A stretch of DNA of 27,127 bases from an uncultured Lachnospiraceae bacterium (GCA_910585995.1 CAJUGG010000042.1:1-27127); one strand, 5' to 3'. Counted from the stretch's first letter, positions 14,393 to 22,163 are shown. Notes: a model not told the origin generated them from the letters alone. Numbers and translations are program-made.

Positions 14393-15130
14393 ATGCCAAA
14401 CACCCACTCTCTCCCCAAAAAACTCCCCACCAAATTCCTCATCTTCCTCATCCTCCTCGCCCTTATTCTCATGCTCTTCCTCTCATTCGCCGGAGTCTTT
14501 CGCATCAGCGAAGTCATCGTAACTGGCAATGAATACTATACAAAAGAAGAAATCGTAGATTTTGTTCTAGGTGAAGATCTGCAAAATTCGCTCTACATCT
14601 ATCTGCGCTACCAATATCAAGAACATCAAGTAATTCCTTTTATTGACACCTTTGAAGTAAGCCTTAATTCTCCCAACAGCATCTCCATCCGTGTATACGA
14701 AAAAGGAATCGTAGGGTATGTACGATACCTAGGTAATAATGTCTATTTTGACAAAGACGGAATCGTTGTGGAAAGTTCAAAGGAACAGATGGAAAATATT
14801 CCCATGATCAGCGGTCTTACGTTTAACCAGCTGATCCTGTATCAGCCTCTGAATGTACAGGATCCTACTATATTTAATATGATATTAAATATTACTCAAA
14901 TCTTAAAAAAATATGAGCTGCACCCGGACGAGATCCGTTTTCGGGGCATCAGTGAACTCTCTATGAAGATGGGAGAAGTGCAGGTCGCACTTGGAACGGG
15001 TGAACATATGGACGAAAAAATAGCAAGAATCAAACAGATAGAAGGAGATTTGGAAGGAAAATCCGGGACGCTGCATATGGAAAATTATACCGATGAAAGC
15101 ACGCATATATCACTAGAAGCAGTGAGATAA
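14393..15130 (+). CDS. ftsQ: Cell division protein FtsQ/DivIB
   Basis: This 245-residue bitopic protein has a short basic cytoplasmic end, one membrane segment (about residues 14-36, FLIFLILLALILMLFLSFAG), and an extracellular POTRA domain opening with VFRISEVIVTGNEYYTKEEI, then the FtsQ/DivIB beta domain. It bridges FtsL-DivIC to other divisome proteins. CGGAGG precedes the ATG by about 10 bp. The first 30 codons contain 21 ending in C and only the two ATGs ending in G, quite unlike the rest of the cluster, and the bias fades downstream. It lies next to element H1. Confidence 0.88.
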   Translation: MPNTHSLPKKLPTKFLIFLILLALILMLFLSFAGVFRISEVIVTGNEYYTKEEIVDFVLGEDLQNSLYIYLRYQYQEHQVIPFIDTFEVSLNSPNSISIRVYEKGIVGYVRYLGNNVYFDKDGIVVESSKEQMENIPMISGLTFNQLILYQPLNVQDPTIFNMILNITQILKKYELHPDEIRFRGISELSMKMGEVQVALGTGEHMDEKIARIKQIEGDLEGKSGTLHMENYTDESTHISLEAVR

Positions 15131-15180
15131 GCGAGTAAAATGAGCGAATATAAACAATTATAAAAAAATTCAAAATTTTG

Positions 15181-15209
15181 TTGCGTAAATCTTAAAAAGA
15201 AGCTATGAT
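15181..15209 (+). promoter_or_regulatory. Promoter of ftsZ
   Basis: TTGCGT (15181-15186), a 17-bp spacer and TATGAT (15204-15209), placing initiation about 35 bp before the ftsZ start codon. Confidence 0.6.
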
Positions 15210-15251
15210 AATAGTACTGTGGTTGTTTTGTATGGTAAGGAGGATATAGTT

Positions 15252-16406
15252 TTGTTGGAGATAATGACAAGTGGAACCGAGGCGGCTGCCCGAATTCTGG
15301 TAATCGGAGTTGGCGGCGCAGGTAATAATGCTGTAAATAGAATGGTAGAAGAGCAGATTGGCGGTGTGGAGTTTATTGGTGTCAATACAGACAAGCAGGC
15401 TCTAAAGCTCTGTAAGGCTCCTACAGCTATCCAGATTGGTGAGAAGCTGACCAAAGGGCTTGGCGCTGGTGCAAAGCCGGAGATTGGCGAGAAGGCGGCA
15501 GAAGAGAGTATTGAAGAATTAAAAGAGGCTATGCAGGGAGTGGACATGATCTTTGTCACCTGCGGTATGGGCGGCGGGACCGGAACCGGAGCGGCTCCTG
15601 TGATTGCAAGAGAAGCAAAGGCTATGGGGATTTTAACCGTTGGCGTGGTGACGAAGCCATTTCGTTTTGAGGCAAAGCAGCGTATGAACAATGCACTGCT
15701 GGGCATCGAAAAGTTAAAAGAGTCTGTGGATACCCTGATTGTGATTCCCAATGACAAACTGTTAGAGATTGTGGACCGCAGGACTTCCATGCCGGAGGCT
15801 TTAAAGAAAGCAGACGAGGTATTGCAGCAGGCGGTACAGGGCATTACAGACCTGATCAATCTGCCGGCTCTTATTAACCTGGACTTTGCAGATGTACAGA
15901 CCGTTATGACGGACAAGGGCATCGCTCATATCGGTATCGGAACCGCAAAAGGAGACGACAAGGCCATCGAGGCTGTGAAGCAGGCGATTACCAGTCCTCT
16001 TTTGGAGACAACGATTGCGGGTGCAAGCCATGTGATTATCAATATCTCCGGTGATGTATCTTTGATCGAGGCAGATGAAGCGGCGAATCTGGTGAAAGAT
16101 CAGGTGGGAGATGATGCCAATGTCATCTTTGGTGCTGTGTATGATGACAGCCATTCAGACGAAGTCAGCATCACCGTCATCGCGACAGGACTTCAGGAAG
16201 CAGGAAGCAGAACACTTGGCTCCTATCGTCCAAAAAAAGGGGGCCTGACTACTGGAGGCAGTATGATACGGCCGGACTCCACTAGGAGGACGAACTCGAC
16301 GATACAGTCACTGCCAGGACTGAAGGACTATAAACCGCACAGTACGGTGGAAGAACAGCAGATTAAAGTGCCGAAGTTTTTCTCAAAAGATAATAATAAA
16401 TCATAG
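15252..16406 (+). CDS. ftsZ: Cell division GTPase FtsZ
   Basis: This 384-residue tubulin homologue polymerises at midcell into the Z ring. Visible are VIGVGGAGNNAVNRM, the tubulin signature loop GGGTGTGAAP, VVTKPFRFE, and the NLDFADVQTVM region with the catalytic acidic T7 loop. A hydrophilic linker follows, and a C-terminal part (GLKDYKPHSTVEEQQIKVPKFF) plays the partner-binding role. The start is assigned to TTG 15252: AAGGAGGA (15237-15244) is 7 bp upstream and the resulting MLEI resembles FtsZ N-termini in related clostridia. Longer GTG (15219) and shorter ATG (15264) starts fit less well. No ftsA precedes it. Confidence 0.97.
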   Translation: MLEIMTSGTEAAARILVIGVGGAGNNAVNRMVEEQIGGVEFIGVNTDKQALKLCKAPTAIQIGEKLTKGLGAGAKPEIGEKAAEESIEELKEAMQGVDMIFVTCGMGGGTGTGAAPVIAREAKAMGILTVGVVTKPFRFEAKQRMNNALLGIEKLKESVDTLIVIPNDKLLEIVDRRTSMPEALKKADEVLQQAVQGITDLINLPALINLDFADVQTVMTDKGIAHIGIGTAKGDDKAIEAVKQAITSPLLETTIAGASHVIINISGDVSLIEADEAANLVKDQVGDDANVIFGAVYDDSHSDEVSITVIATGLQEAGSRTLGSYRPKKGGLTTGGSMIRPDSTRRTNSTIQSLPGLKDYKPHSTVEEQQIKVPKFFSKDNNKS

Positions 16407-16410
16407 ATGC

Positions 16411-16441
16411 AAGGGGGCTGCGTTCGTACAGCCCTTTTTTT
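16411..16441 (+). terminator. Rho-independent terminator of ftsZ
   Basis: GGGCTG pairs with CAGCCC over an 8-nt loop and is followed by a run of T. It lies just after the ftsZ stop and closes the division cluster. Confidence 0.88.
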
Positions 16442-16481
16442 CATGACAATAGAAAGATAAAAAGAGAGGATGGATCATAGG

Positions 16482-17339
16482 ATGATTACAGGACATACAG
16501 GGCTTGTCTGCCTGTTAGGGAGTCCGGTGGCACACAGTGTGTCGCCAGCGATGCACAATGAGGCTTTTCAGTATTATGGGCTTGACTATGTGTATCTGGC
16601 CTTTGATGTGGCGCCAGAGAAATTTGAACAGGCTGTGGACGGACTTTTGGTGATGGGAGCAAGGGGATGGAACTGTACGATGCCCCATAAGCGGCTGATG
16701 TATGAGAGAGCAGATGTATTATCAGAGGAGGCGCAGCTAATCGGGGCAGTGAATACGGTAGTACAGGAGCAAGGTGTGTTAAAAGGGTATAATACGGATG
16801 GCCGGGGTTATATGAGGGCGGTACAGGATGCAGGATACGAGATGACAGGAGCGAAGATCACGATGCTGGGCGCCGGAGGGGCGGCAGCTTCTATTGTGGC
16901 GCAGGCGGCACTGGATAAAGTGGCAGAGATTGATCTGCTGGCAAGAAGAGGGAAGAGCTGGGATGCCATCGAAGAAGTGGTGAACCGGGTCAATGAACGG
17001 ACTGCCTGCAGAGTGCGGATGTATGAGCTTGGCAATGAGCAGCAGATGAAGAAGAGCATACAAGAGAGTAAGATGCTGGTGAATGCGTCCTCTGTGGGGA
17101 TGAGTCCTTATGAAGACGGATGTCTGGTGCCGGATGATACGTATTTTTATCCTGGTCTGGTAGTATCGGATGTGATCTATAATCCGAGAGAGACCAAGCT
17201 GCTTCGGATGGCAAAGCAGGCAGGATGTCATGTGTTCAATGGGATGTATATGCTCTTGTATCAGGGGGCGTATGCGTTTGAACTGTGGACGGGGAAAGAG
17301 ATGCCGGTGGAGATGATTAAGGAGAAATATTTTCAGTGA
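16482..17339 (+). CDS. aroE: Shikimate dehydrogenase
   Basis: It reduces 3-dehydroshikimate to shikimate with NADPH in aromatic amino acid synthesis. The substrate site GSPVAHSVSPAMHN is near the N-terminus, followed by NCTMPHKRLM with the catalytic Lys, GAVNTVVQ, NTDGRGYMRA with the catalytic Asp, the Rossmann loop GAGGAAASIV, and DVIYNPRETKLL plus NGMYMLLYQGA near the end. Two ATGs are possible. The one at 16470 abuts the GAGAGG site, so 16482 (MITGHTG) is preferred. The end overlaps or abuts aroD, suggesting a two-gene operon. Confidence 0.94.
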   Translation: MITGHTGLVCLLGSPVAHSVSPAMHNEAFQYYGLDYVYLAFDVAPEKFEQAVDGLLVMGARGWNCTMPHKRLMYERADVLSEEAQLIGAVNTVVQEQGVLKGYNTDGRGYMRAVQDAGYEMTGAKITMLGAGGAAASIVAQAALDKVAEIDLLARRGKSWDAIEEVVNRVNERTACRVRMYELGNEQQMKKSIQESKMLVNASSVGMSPYEDGCLVPDDTYFYPGLVVSDVIYNPRETKLLRMAKQAGCHVFNGMYMLLYQGAYAFELWTGKEMPVEMIKEKYFQ

Positions 17340-17350
17340 GGATGAGTGTG

Positions 17351-18103
17351 ATGGAAAAAAAAGTATTTACGATAGGGACAGGAGTGTTTGGGGAGGGGAG
17401 ACCTAAGATCTGTGTGCCGATTGTGGGGAGGAGCAGGGAAGAGATTTTAAAAAAGGCGGAGGAGATTGCGGGTCTGCCAGTGGATCTGGCGGAGTGGAGA
17501 GTGGATTTTTATGAGGAGGCGGATCAGAAGGGGGATGTGATCCGGGTGTTACAAGAAATAAAAGAACGGATTTTGGGGAAAGCCTTGTTGTTTACGTTTC
17601 GGACGAAAGGGGAAGGGGGGAATAGAGCAATCGAGAGGGAGGAGTATTATGCGCTGAATGAGGCGGCGGCTTGTGGGGGAGCGGATCTTTTGGATGTGGA
17701 GGTCCTTTTTTCGGAGGAGGAGAGGACGAGGAAGGAGATTGAGAGGATGCACAGAACTGGCGTTCGGGTGATTGGGTCGAGTCACGACTTTGAGAAAACG
17801 CCGGGGACGGGGGAGATGATAGAAAAATTGTTAAAGATGGAAGAAGTGGGGGCGGATGTGGCGAAGCTGGCGGTGATGCCTGTGACCAGGATGGATGTGG
17901 TGAGGCTTTTGGAGGCGACGGTGAAGGCGGATGAGAGGCTTCCGATTCCGGTGGTGACGATGTCGATGGGAGAGATGGGAGTGGTGAGCAGAGTCAGCGG
18001 GAGGCTTACGGGGTCGGCGATGACGTTTGCGGCGGCGGGAGAAGGATCGGCGCCGGGGCAGATATCGGTGGGGGAGATGATTCGCTTGCTGGGGGTGGTG
18101 TGA
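17351..18103 (+). CDS. aroD: 3-dehydroquinate dehydratase, type I
   Basis: This TIM-barrel class I enzyme dehydrates 3-dehydroquinate through a Schiff base, giving the substrate for AroE, its upstream neighbour. Active-site elements are DLAEWRVDFY, GSSHDFEKTP (general-base His), VAKLAVMP (Schiff-base Lys), SRVSG, and GSAMTFA followed by APGQIS. The frame opens at GTG 17336, but GAGGA at 17339-17343 is spaced to serve ATG 17351 (MEKKVFTIG). The last 50 codons show extreme G bias: 36 end in G and only 4 in C, immediately before structured element H2. Confidence 0.93.
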   Translation: MEKKVFTIGTGVFGEGRPKICVPIVGRSREEILKKAEEIAGLPVDLAEWRVDFYEEADQKGDVIRVLQEIKERILGKALLFTFRTKGEGGNRAIEREEYYALNEAAACGGADLLDVEVLFSEEERTRKEIERMHRTGVRVIGSSHDFEKTPGTGEMIEKLLKMEEVGADVAKLAVMPVTRMDVVRLLEATVKADERLPIPVVTMSMGEMGVVSRVSGRLTGSAMTFAAAGEGSAPGQISVGEMIRLLGVV

Positions 18104-18136
18104 AAAGAGAGGACGGTCAGACACAAAAGGGAGGAC

Positions 18137-18330
18137 GGGCCAGCCACAAAAGGGGGCGCCTGGACTCGACAAAGGTCTGCATAGAGTGTATCGGACAGTT
18201 CACCGCTTTTGTATGTCCCATACGTACACGTAAACGTGCTCGTATGGTTCATACAAAAACGGCAAACGGTCCGCTCCAATCTACACAGCACTCTTTGTGG
18301 AGTCCAGGCGCCCCCTTTTGCGGCTGGCCC
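18137..18330 (-). ncRNA. Structured element H2, probable minus-strand RNA
   Basis: The outer stem is 38 bp (18137-18174 with 18293-18330). Inside it, a core of 18 nt (18175-18192) and 20 nt (18273-18292) is almost identical to that of the copy at 26633. The inner stem is 23 bp (18193-18215 with 18250-18272), with a 34-nt tip containing CCATACG/CGTATGG. Of six non-Watson-Crick positions in the two long stems, four become G-U only when read on the minus strand. On that strand the core contains CTGTGTAGA pairing with TCTATGCAG. No promoter or protein frame is convincing. The remainder of 18104-18393 is G-rich and otherwise empty. Confidence 0.75.
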
Positions 18331-18393
18331 TGGGGTTGGGGGAGGGGAGAGATCTGGGACTCTTTTACTTTATGGGTGTGAAAGAGGTGGAAT

Positions 18394-18421
18394 TTGCTTG
18401 CGTTGGGAGCTAGTTTATAAT
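18394..18421 (+). promoter_or_regulatory. Possible promoter of the CAP-domain protein gene
   Basis: TTGCTT (18394-18399), a 16-bp spacer and TATAAT (18416-18421), about 75 bp before the gene. A second TATAAT at 18441 lacks a matching -35. Confidence 0.4.
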
Positions 18422-18495
18422 ATACTGGTAATGGTTGGTATATAATAATAGTTTTGCCTCGATGGGAGTCGGGGCGAGAAGAAAGGGGAGTTGAG

Positions 18496-21099
18496 ATGTT
18501 TCAACGAAAAAAGAGATGTGTAGCTGGGGTACTTAGAGGTATGCTGGCTTGTGTGCTGATGGTGGCGATGCTGTTTGGCATGGTGCCTGGGGCGATGGAG
18601 GTGCAGGCGGCAGAGGATTCGACGTTTACGCAGGAGTGTCAGGTGGCGAATCGGGCGTATACATATACGACGATTGATGACCGGACGGTGACGACTACGA
18701 CGGAGGGGAAACCGAAGCTGTTGGTTTTTTTCCAGACGACTTGCCAGTTTAGTCAGGCTGGCGTCAGGGCTATCTGTCAGGGAAGCTATGATTATTCCAG
18801 TGTGGATGTAGTTGCGGCAGAGTTTGAAGGGCATAGCAGAGCAGAAGTTACGGAGTTTAAAAATACATATGGAAGTGATGTTGCTGCTTTTGCGTACTCG
18901 ACAGAGACTACGATACATGATAATATGTGGAATTATGTGTTTGCAGCTGGTAAGAGTGGCAGTATTACACTTCCGGTGATGGTCTATATTGACAGAAATG
19001 ATCAGGTGCGGTGTGTAACCGCAGGTGTTTATGATGAGGAGTCGATTGTAGCTAATTTGGAAAAATATTGTGGCGTGACACTTTCCAAAAAGGGTACAGA
19101 TGCTGAGACAAAGGATACGACAGAGGTTTTGATGTCTGTGGAGTATCAGCAGCAGGAGGCGCGCCGGATTCTTGGTATGGTCAATGAGTTCAGGTTGAGT
19201 AATCCTTGGTATTGGAATGTGGATGGACAGACAAAATCGTATGCTTCTGATCTGAAGAGTCTGACGTATGATTACAAGCTGGAGCAGATTGCAATGAAGC
19301 GTGCAGCAGAGATTGCTGTTCGTTATTCGCATGGGAGAGCGAATGGCAGTGATTGTTTTAGCGCGTTCACTGAGTTTGGCTATACAGGTTCTGGTGGAGA
19401 GAATATTGCGGCAGGTACTGGAAGCAGTTTAGATACGGCGGAAAAGGTATTTACTGCTTGGCGGGAAGAAGACAAAGCATATGCAGATCAGGGCCACAGA
19501 CGGAATATGCTGGATGTTGGTATTCGTGATGGCTTTGCTGCGATTGGTATCGGCCATGTGTATTATCAGGGAAATCATTATTGGGCGATGGAGTTAGGAG
19601 GAGCTGTCTCAGGAGCGTCTGACACAAAAGTGGACGGAAAACAGACGGTCTCAGTGGAAGTAAAGAATGAGTATCTTCGCCAACCTCTTACGATAGCGAT
19701 GCCAGATAAGATTACACTTGGAAAGTCTGTAAGTCTGCCGACTGTATATGCAGAGCTGTATACGCCTGATACATATCCAAAGACGATTCAGTATATGCCT
19801 ATGGGCGCTGTGGATGTGAAGTGGACGGTTGCAGATCCTTCTGTTGCAGCCTTGGAAAATGGAAGCCTGGTGGGCAAAGCACTTGGTTCTACAACGGTAA
19901 CAGCGACAGCACCGGCTTCCGGACGTAGTGTAACGGTTACTGTAAACGTGGTGGAAGCCGGAAGTGATAATGGTTCCGGTGATAATCAAGATGGCAACAC
20001 TGGAAATGGTGGAAATACCGGTAACGATGGCAACACTGGAAATGGTGGAAACACCGGTAACGATGGCAACACTGGAAATGGTGGAAACATCGGTAATGAT
20101 GGTAACACTGGAAATGGTGGAAATACCGGTAACGATGAAAACACTGGCGGAGGAAACGGAAGTCAGCCTGGCGGGAACGGAAATACTGGCAATACCGGAA
20201 ACTGGAACTGGAATGACAATCCGTCTGACGATGACCAGACCGGCGCCATCTCCGGCGTGATCGAAGGAACCGGCAGCAAAGAGGATACCGATTCTTATGG
20301 AACAAGAACGCTGATGGTTCGTCCTACAACTTTTAAAAATATCGAATTAAGCTGGAATACAGTTCCAGGGGCGAAGTCCTATGAGATCTTTTATTCGACC
20401 TCACCCGATTCTGGATTTAAGCGTTTAGCCAATGTTAAGAAGAATTTCTACCGCTTCTCCAAAGGCAAATGCGGCGTAACCTATTATTTCCAGATGCGTG
20501 TATGCACTAAGACCGACAAGAGTGAATTTGGTCCTGTCTCTTATGGCAAGACTGACCTGATCGGTGCTCCCGTGCTTCAGGTTAAGAAGACTACCTATAA
20601 CAGTGTTACTCTAAAATGGAGTAAAATAGCAGGCGCTAAGAAGTATGAGATCCTCTATGCAGACTCCATAAGCGGAAGATGGCAGTCCTTAGGCGTTAAA
20701 GGCGGAACCAGCTTTACCCATAAAAAACTTACAACTGGAGCGACCTATTACTACCAGATCCGTCCGGTTAGAGATGCCTTCTATGGAGATTGGTCCAACG
20801 GTGTATCCACCACGCCATCTCTTGCCAATGTATCAAAATTAAAAGTCAAAGCAGCCGGCCCTGACCGTCTGAAACTCAGTTGGAAAAAAGTCCCAGGTGC
20901 CGGACAATATGTAATTTTACGTTCAGACAAAGTGGATGGAACCTACGAGATCATAGGATACTCTGCGAAGACTTCCTATACAGATGTTGCTCTCACAAGC
21001 AGCACCACCTATTTCTACAAAGTTTACGCAGTATCCGGCCCCTACAAGAGCCAAGAAACCGCTCCCGTAGCCCAGACCACCAAAGCACCCAAAAAATAA
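18496..21099 (+). CDS. Secreted multidomain CAP/SCP protein with thioredoxin-like and FnIII domains
   Basis: This 867-residue exported protein has a signal peptide (about 1-38, ending VQAAED) and a thioredoxin-like domain (about 45-200) whose expected CxxC is CQFS (C83, S86). A CAP domain (about 220-370) carries HGRANGSDCF, GENIAAG and GHRRNMLD, followed by a bacterial Ig-like region (about 375-482). Next is a Gly/Asn/Thr-rich linker made of 12-residue repeats, then three fibronectin type III-like repeats (about 605-867). Neither LPXTG nor other anchor is visible. GAAAGGGGAG precedes the ATG; an in-frame ATG at 18454 has no site. Codons are G-ending at the 5' end and C/A-ending at the 3' end. 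Extracellular function is unknown. Confidence 0.85.
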   Translation: MFQRKKRCVAGVLRGMLACVLMVAMLFGMVPGAMEVQAAEDSTFTQECQVANRAYTYTTIDDRTVTTTTEGKPKLLVFFQTTCQFSQAGVRAICQGSYDYSSVDVVAAEFEGHSRAEVTEFKNTYGSDVAAFAYSTETTIHDNMWNYVFAAGKSGSITLPVMVYIDRNDQVRCVTAGVYDEESIVANLEKYCGVTLSKKGTDAETKDTTEVLMSVEYQQQEARRILGMVNEFRLSNPWYWNVDGQTKSYASDLKSLTYDYKLEQIAMKRAAEIAVRYSHGRANGSDCFSAFTEFGYTGSGGENIAAGTGSSLDTAEKVFTAWREEDKAYADQGHRRNMLDVGIRDGFAAIGIGHVYYQGNHYWAMELGGAVSGASDTKVDGKQTVSVEVKNEYLRQPLTIAMPDKITLGKSVSLPTVYAELYTPDTYPKTIQYMPMGAVDVKWTVADPSVAALENGSLVGKALGSTTVTATAPASGRSVTVTVNVVEAGSDNGSGDNQDGNTGNGGNTGNDGNTGNGGNTGNDGNTGNGGNIGNDGNTGNGGNTGNDENTGGGNGSQPGGNGNTGNTGNWNWNDNPSDDDQTGAISGVIEGTGSKEDTDSYGTRTLMVRPTTFKNIELSWNTVPGAKSYEIFYSTSPDSGFKRLANVKKNFYRFSKGKCGVTYYFQMRVCTKTDKSEFGPVSYGKTDLIGAPVLQVKKTTYNSVTLKWSKIAGAKKYEILYADSISGRWQSLGVKGGTSFTHKKLTTGATYYYQIRPVRDAFYGDWSNGVSTTPSLANVSKLKVKAAGPDRLKLSWKKVPGAGQYVILRSDKVDGTYEIIGYSAKTSYTDVALTSSTTYFYKVYAVSGPYKSQETAPVAQTTKAPKK
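19990..20150 (+). repeat. 36-bp tandem repeats within the CAP-protein gene
   Basis: Four near-identical 36-bp units begin at 19990, 20026, 20062 and 20098, each starting GATGGCAACACTGG or a close variant; a degenerate fifth starts at 20134. They encode 12-residue units of the type DGNTGNGGNTGN, a flexible linker between the Ig-like and FnIII domains. Such repeats usually vary in copy number between strains. Confidence 0.9.
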
Positions 21100-21162
21100 C
21101 TTTTATCCCTTCCCCATCTCTCCTTCAAAGGAGAAGTCCTTTCCTAAGGCTAGAGATAACCA

Positions 21163-21240
21163 GGAAGTGAGGAAAGCGGAGGGTGTGGGGTCTATGCAGA
21201 CATTTGCATAGACCCCACACCCTCCGCTTTCTTCACTTCC
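21163..21240 (+). repeat. 36-bp hairpin element H3, related to H2/H4 core
   Basis: Arms 21163-21198 and 21205-21240 pair along all 36 positions around a 6-nt loop. The single imperfect pair is G-U on the plus strand. The segment TCTATGCAGACATTTG (21191-21206) is identical over 16 nt to the minus strand of H4 (26666-26681). It lies 63 bp after the CAP-protein gene and may stop transcription, but the following bases are C/T mixed and not a clean T run. The flanks 21100-21162 and 21241-21305 are C/T-rich with nothing else recognised. Confidence 0.75.
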
Positions 21241-21310
21241 GTCCTCTTCTTTCACAAAAGTCACATTTCCTCACATCCTGTCTATAACTTCTCCCTATAT
21301 TCATCTTCAT

Positions 21311-21344
21311 TTCGACAAAATACACCTTCCCTCTCTTCTATAAT
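21311..21344 (+). promoter_or_regulatory. spoIIGA promoter with a Spo0A box at -35
   Basis: TTCGACA (21311-21317), a perfect Spo0A box in reverse orientation, overlaps the region where the -35 should be. A consensus TATAAT lies at 21339-21344 and no good TTGACA is present. The spoIIG promoter of Bacillus subtilis has the same design: sigma-A polymerase with Spo0A~P bound at the poor -35. The role here is inferred from that parallel. Confidence 0.6.
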
Positions 21345-21372
21345 AATAGTACCACAAGAAAGAGGGCAGCAA

Positions 21373-22152
21373 GTGTACTATGAAGTTTACATAGATGTAC
21401 TGTTTGTAAAAAACCTCTGTATGAATGTGATGTTGCTGTTTCTGACTGCATGGGCAGATCAGTCCGTCGTACATATGCTCCGGATCGTAGCTGCTGCTGC
21501 CATAGGCAGTACAGCCGCCTGTCTGTTGACCATCTTTTCCGCCAGCCTTACAGGTCCCATTTGGTTATTTGCCTCAGCCGTCATAGCGGCGGGGATGGTC
21601 TTTTTTGCATTTCCGGATAAAAAACACATTCTCACCAGAACCCTGTGTCTGTATATGGAGAGCTTTGTGCTCAATGGGATACTTCGGTATCTGGAACAGT
21701 TTTACAGCTTAAGCGGGATCTGGTTTGCGGTTTTTAGCAGTATTTCTGTAATGTTACTGACAATAGCAGAATATATCCTTAAAAACAGGAGAAAAGAAAA
21801 TGAACGGACCTGTTCCGTCGTTTTGTATCATGGAGCGTGCAGGATACTTGTGGATGCGTTGTATGACACAGGAAATGGACTGTACGATCCCATAAGCGGG
21901 CGAGCAGTCAGTATTCTGGATCATACAGTCATGGAAAAACTTCTGAAAGAATCAGGAAAGGAGAATCTGCCGAAATTCATACCCTATCACACCATCTCGG
22001 AGAGAGGAATCTTAGAAGCATATGTATTAGATAGCATGGAATTTTTAACTCCTTCTGAGAGTAGGTGGATACAACATCCAATGGTTGCCCGTATGCCAAA
22101 AGAACACGGACAATATCAATTAATACTTCATCGGGATCTTCAGCCCTCGTAA
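21373..22152 (+). CDS. spoIIGA: Sigma-E processing peptidase SpoIIGA
   Basis: This 259-residue membrane protease has about five N-terminal membrane segments (from YIDVLFVKNLCMNVMLLFL through ILRYLEQFYSLSGIWFAVF) and a cytoplasmic aspartic-protease-like domain with the DTGN motif (D165-N168, in DALYDTGNGLYDPISGR). In the mother cell it removes the pro-sequence of sigma-E after a signal from the forespore. Translation starts at GTG with AGAGGG upstream. The next gene encodes its substrate and starts 11 bp downstream. It is at the short end of the family's length range. Confidence 0.93.
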   Translation: MYYEVYIDVLFVKNLCMNVMLLFLTAWADQSVVHMLRIVAAAAIGSTAACLLTIFSASLTGPIWLFASAVIAAGMVFFAFPDKKHILTRTLCLYMESFVLNGILRYLEQFYSLSGIWFAVFSSISVMLLTIAEYILKNRRKENERTCSVVLYHGACRILVDALYDTGNGLYDPISGRAVSILDHTVMEKLLKESGKENLPKFIPYHTISERGILEAYVLDSMEFLTPSESRWIQHPMVARMPKEHGQYQLILHRDLQPS

Positions 22153-22163
22153 GAGGAGGCACT

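Noticed and set aside
18137..18330. H2 and H4 as MITE-type transposons
   Set aside because: Terminal arms differ completely between the two copies, no target-site duplication is visible at either edge, and conservation lies in the centre. That is opposite to what transposase-recognised ends would give.
18100..18381. Open frames of 93 and 78 codons across H2, and similar minus-strand frames across H4
   Set aside because: They are created by the inverted repeats, contain the two arms as unrelated peptides, have no ribosome sites, and are not shared between the copies.
19990..20150. Regular 36-bp repeats suggesting a CRISPR array
   Set aside because: The units are contiguous with no spacers, keep frame, and encode a Gly/Asn/Thr linker inside a long gene. 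No cas genes are present.
19964..20260. A 98-codon frame rich in MVEIPVTM-like repeats
   Set aside because: It is the +1 shadow of the 36-bp repeats in the CAP-protein gene.
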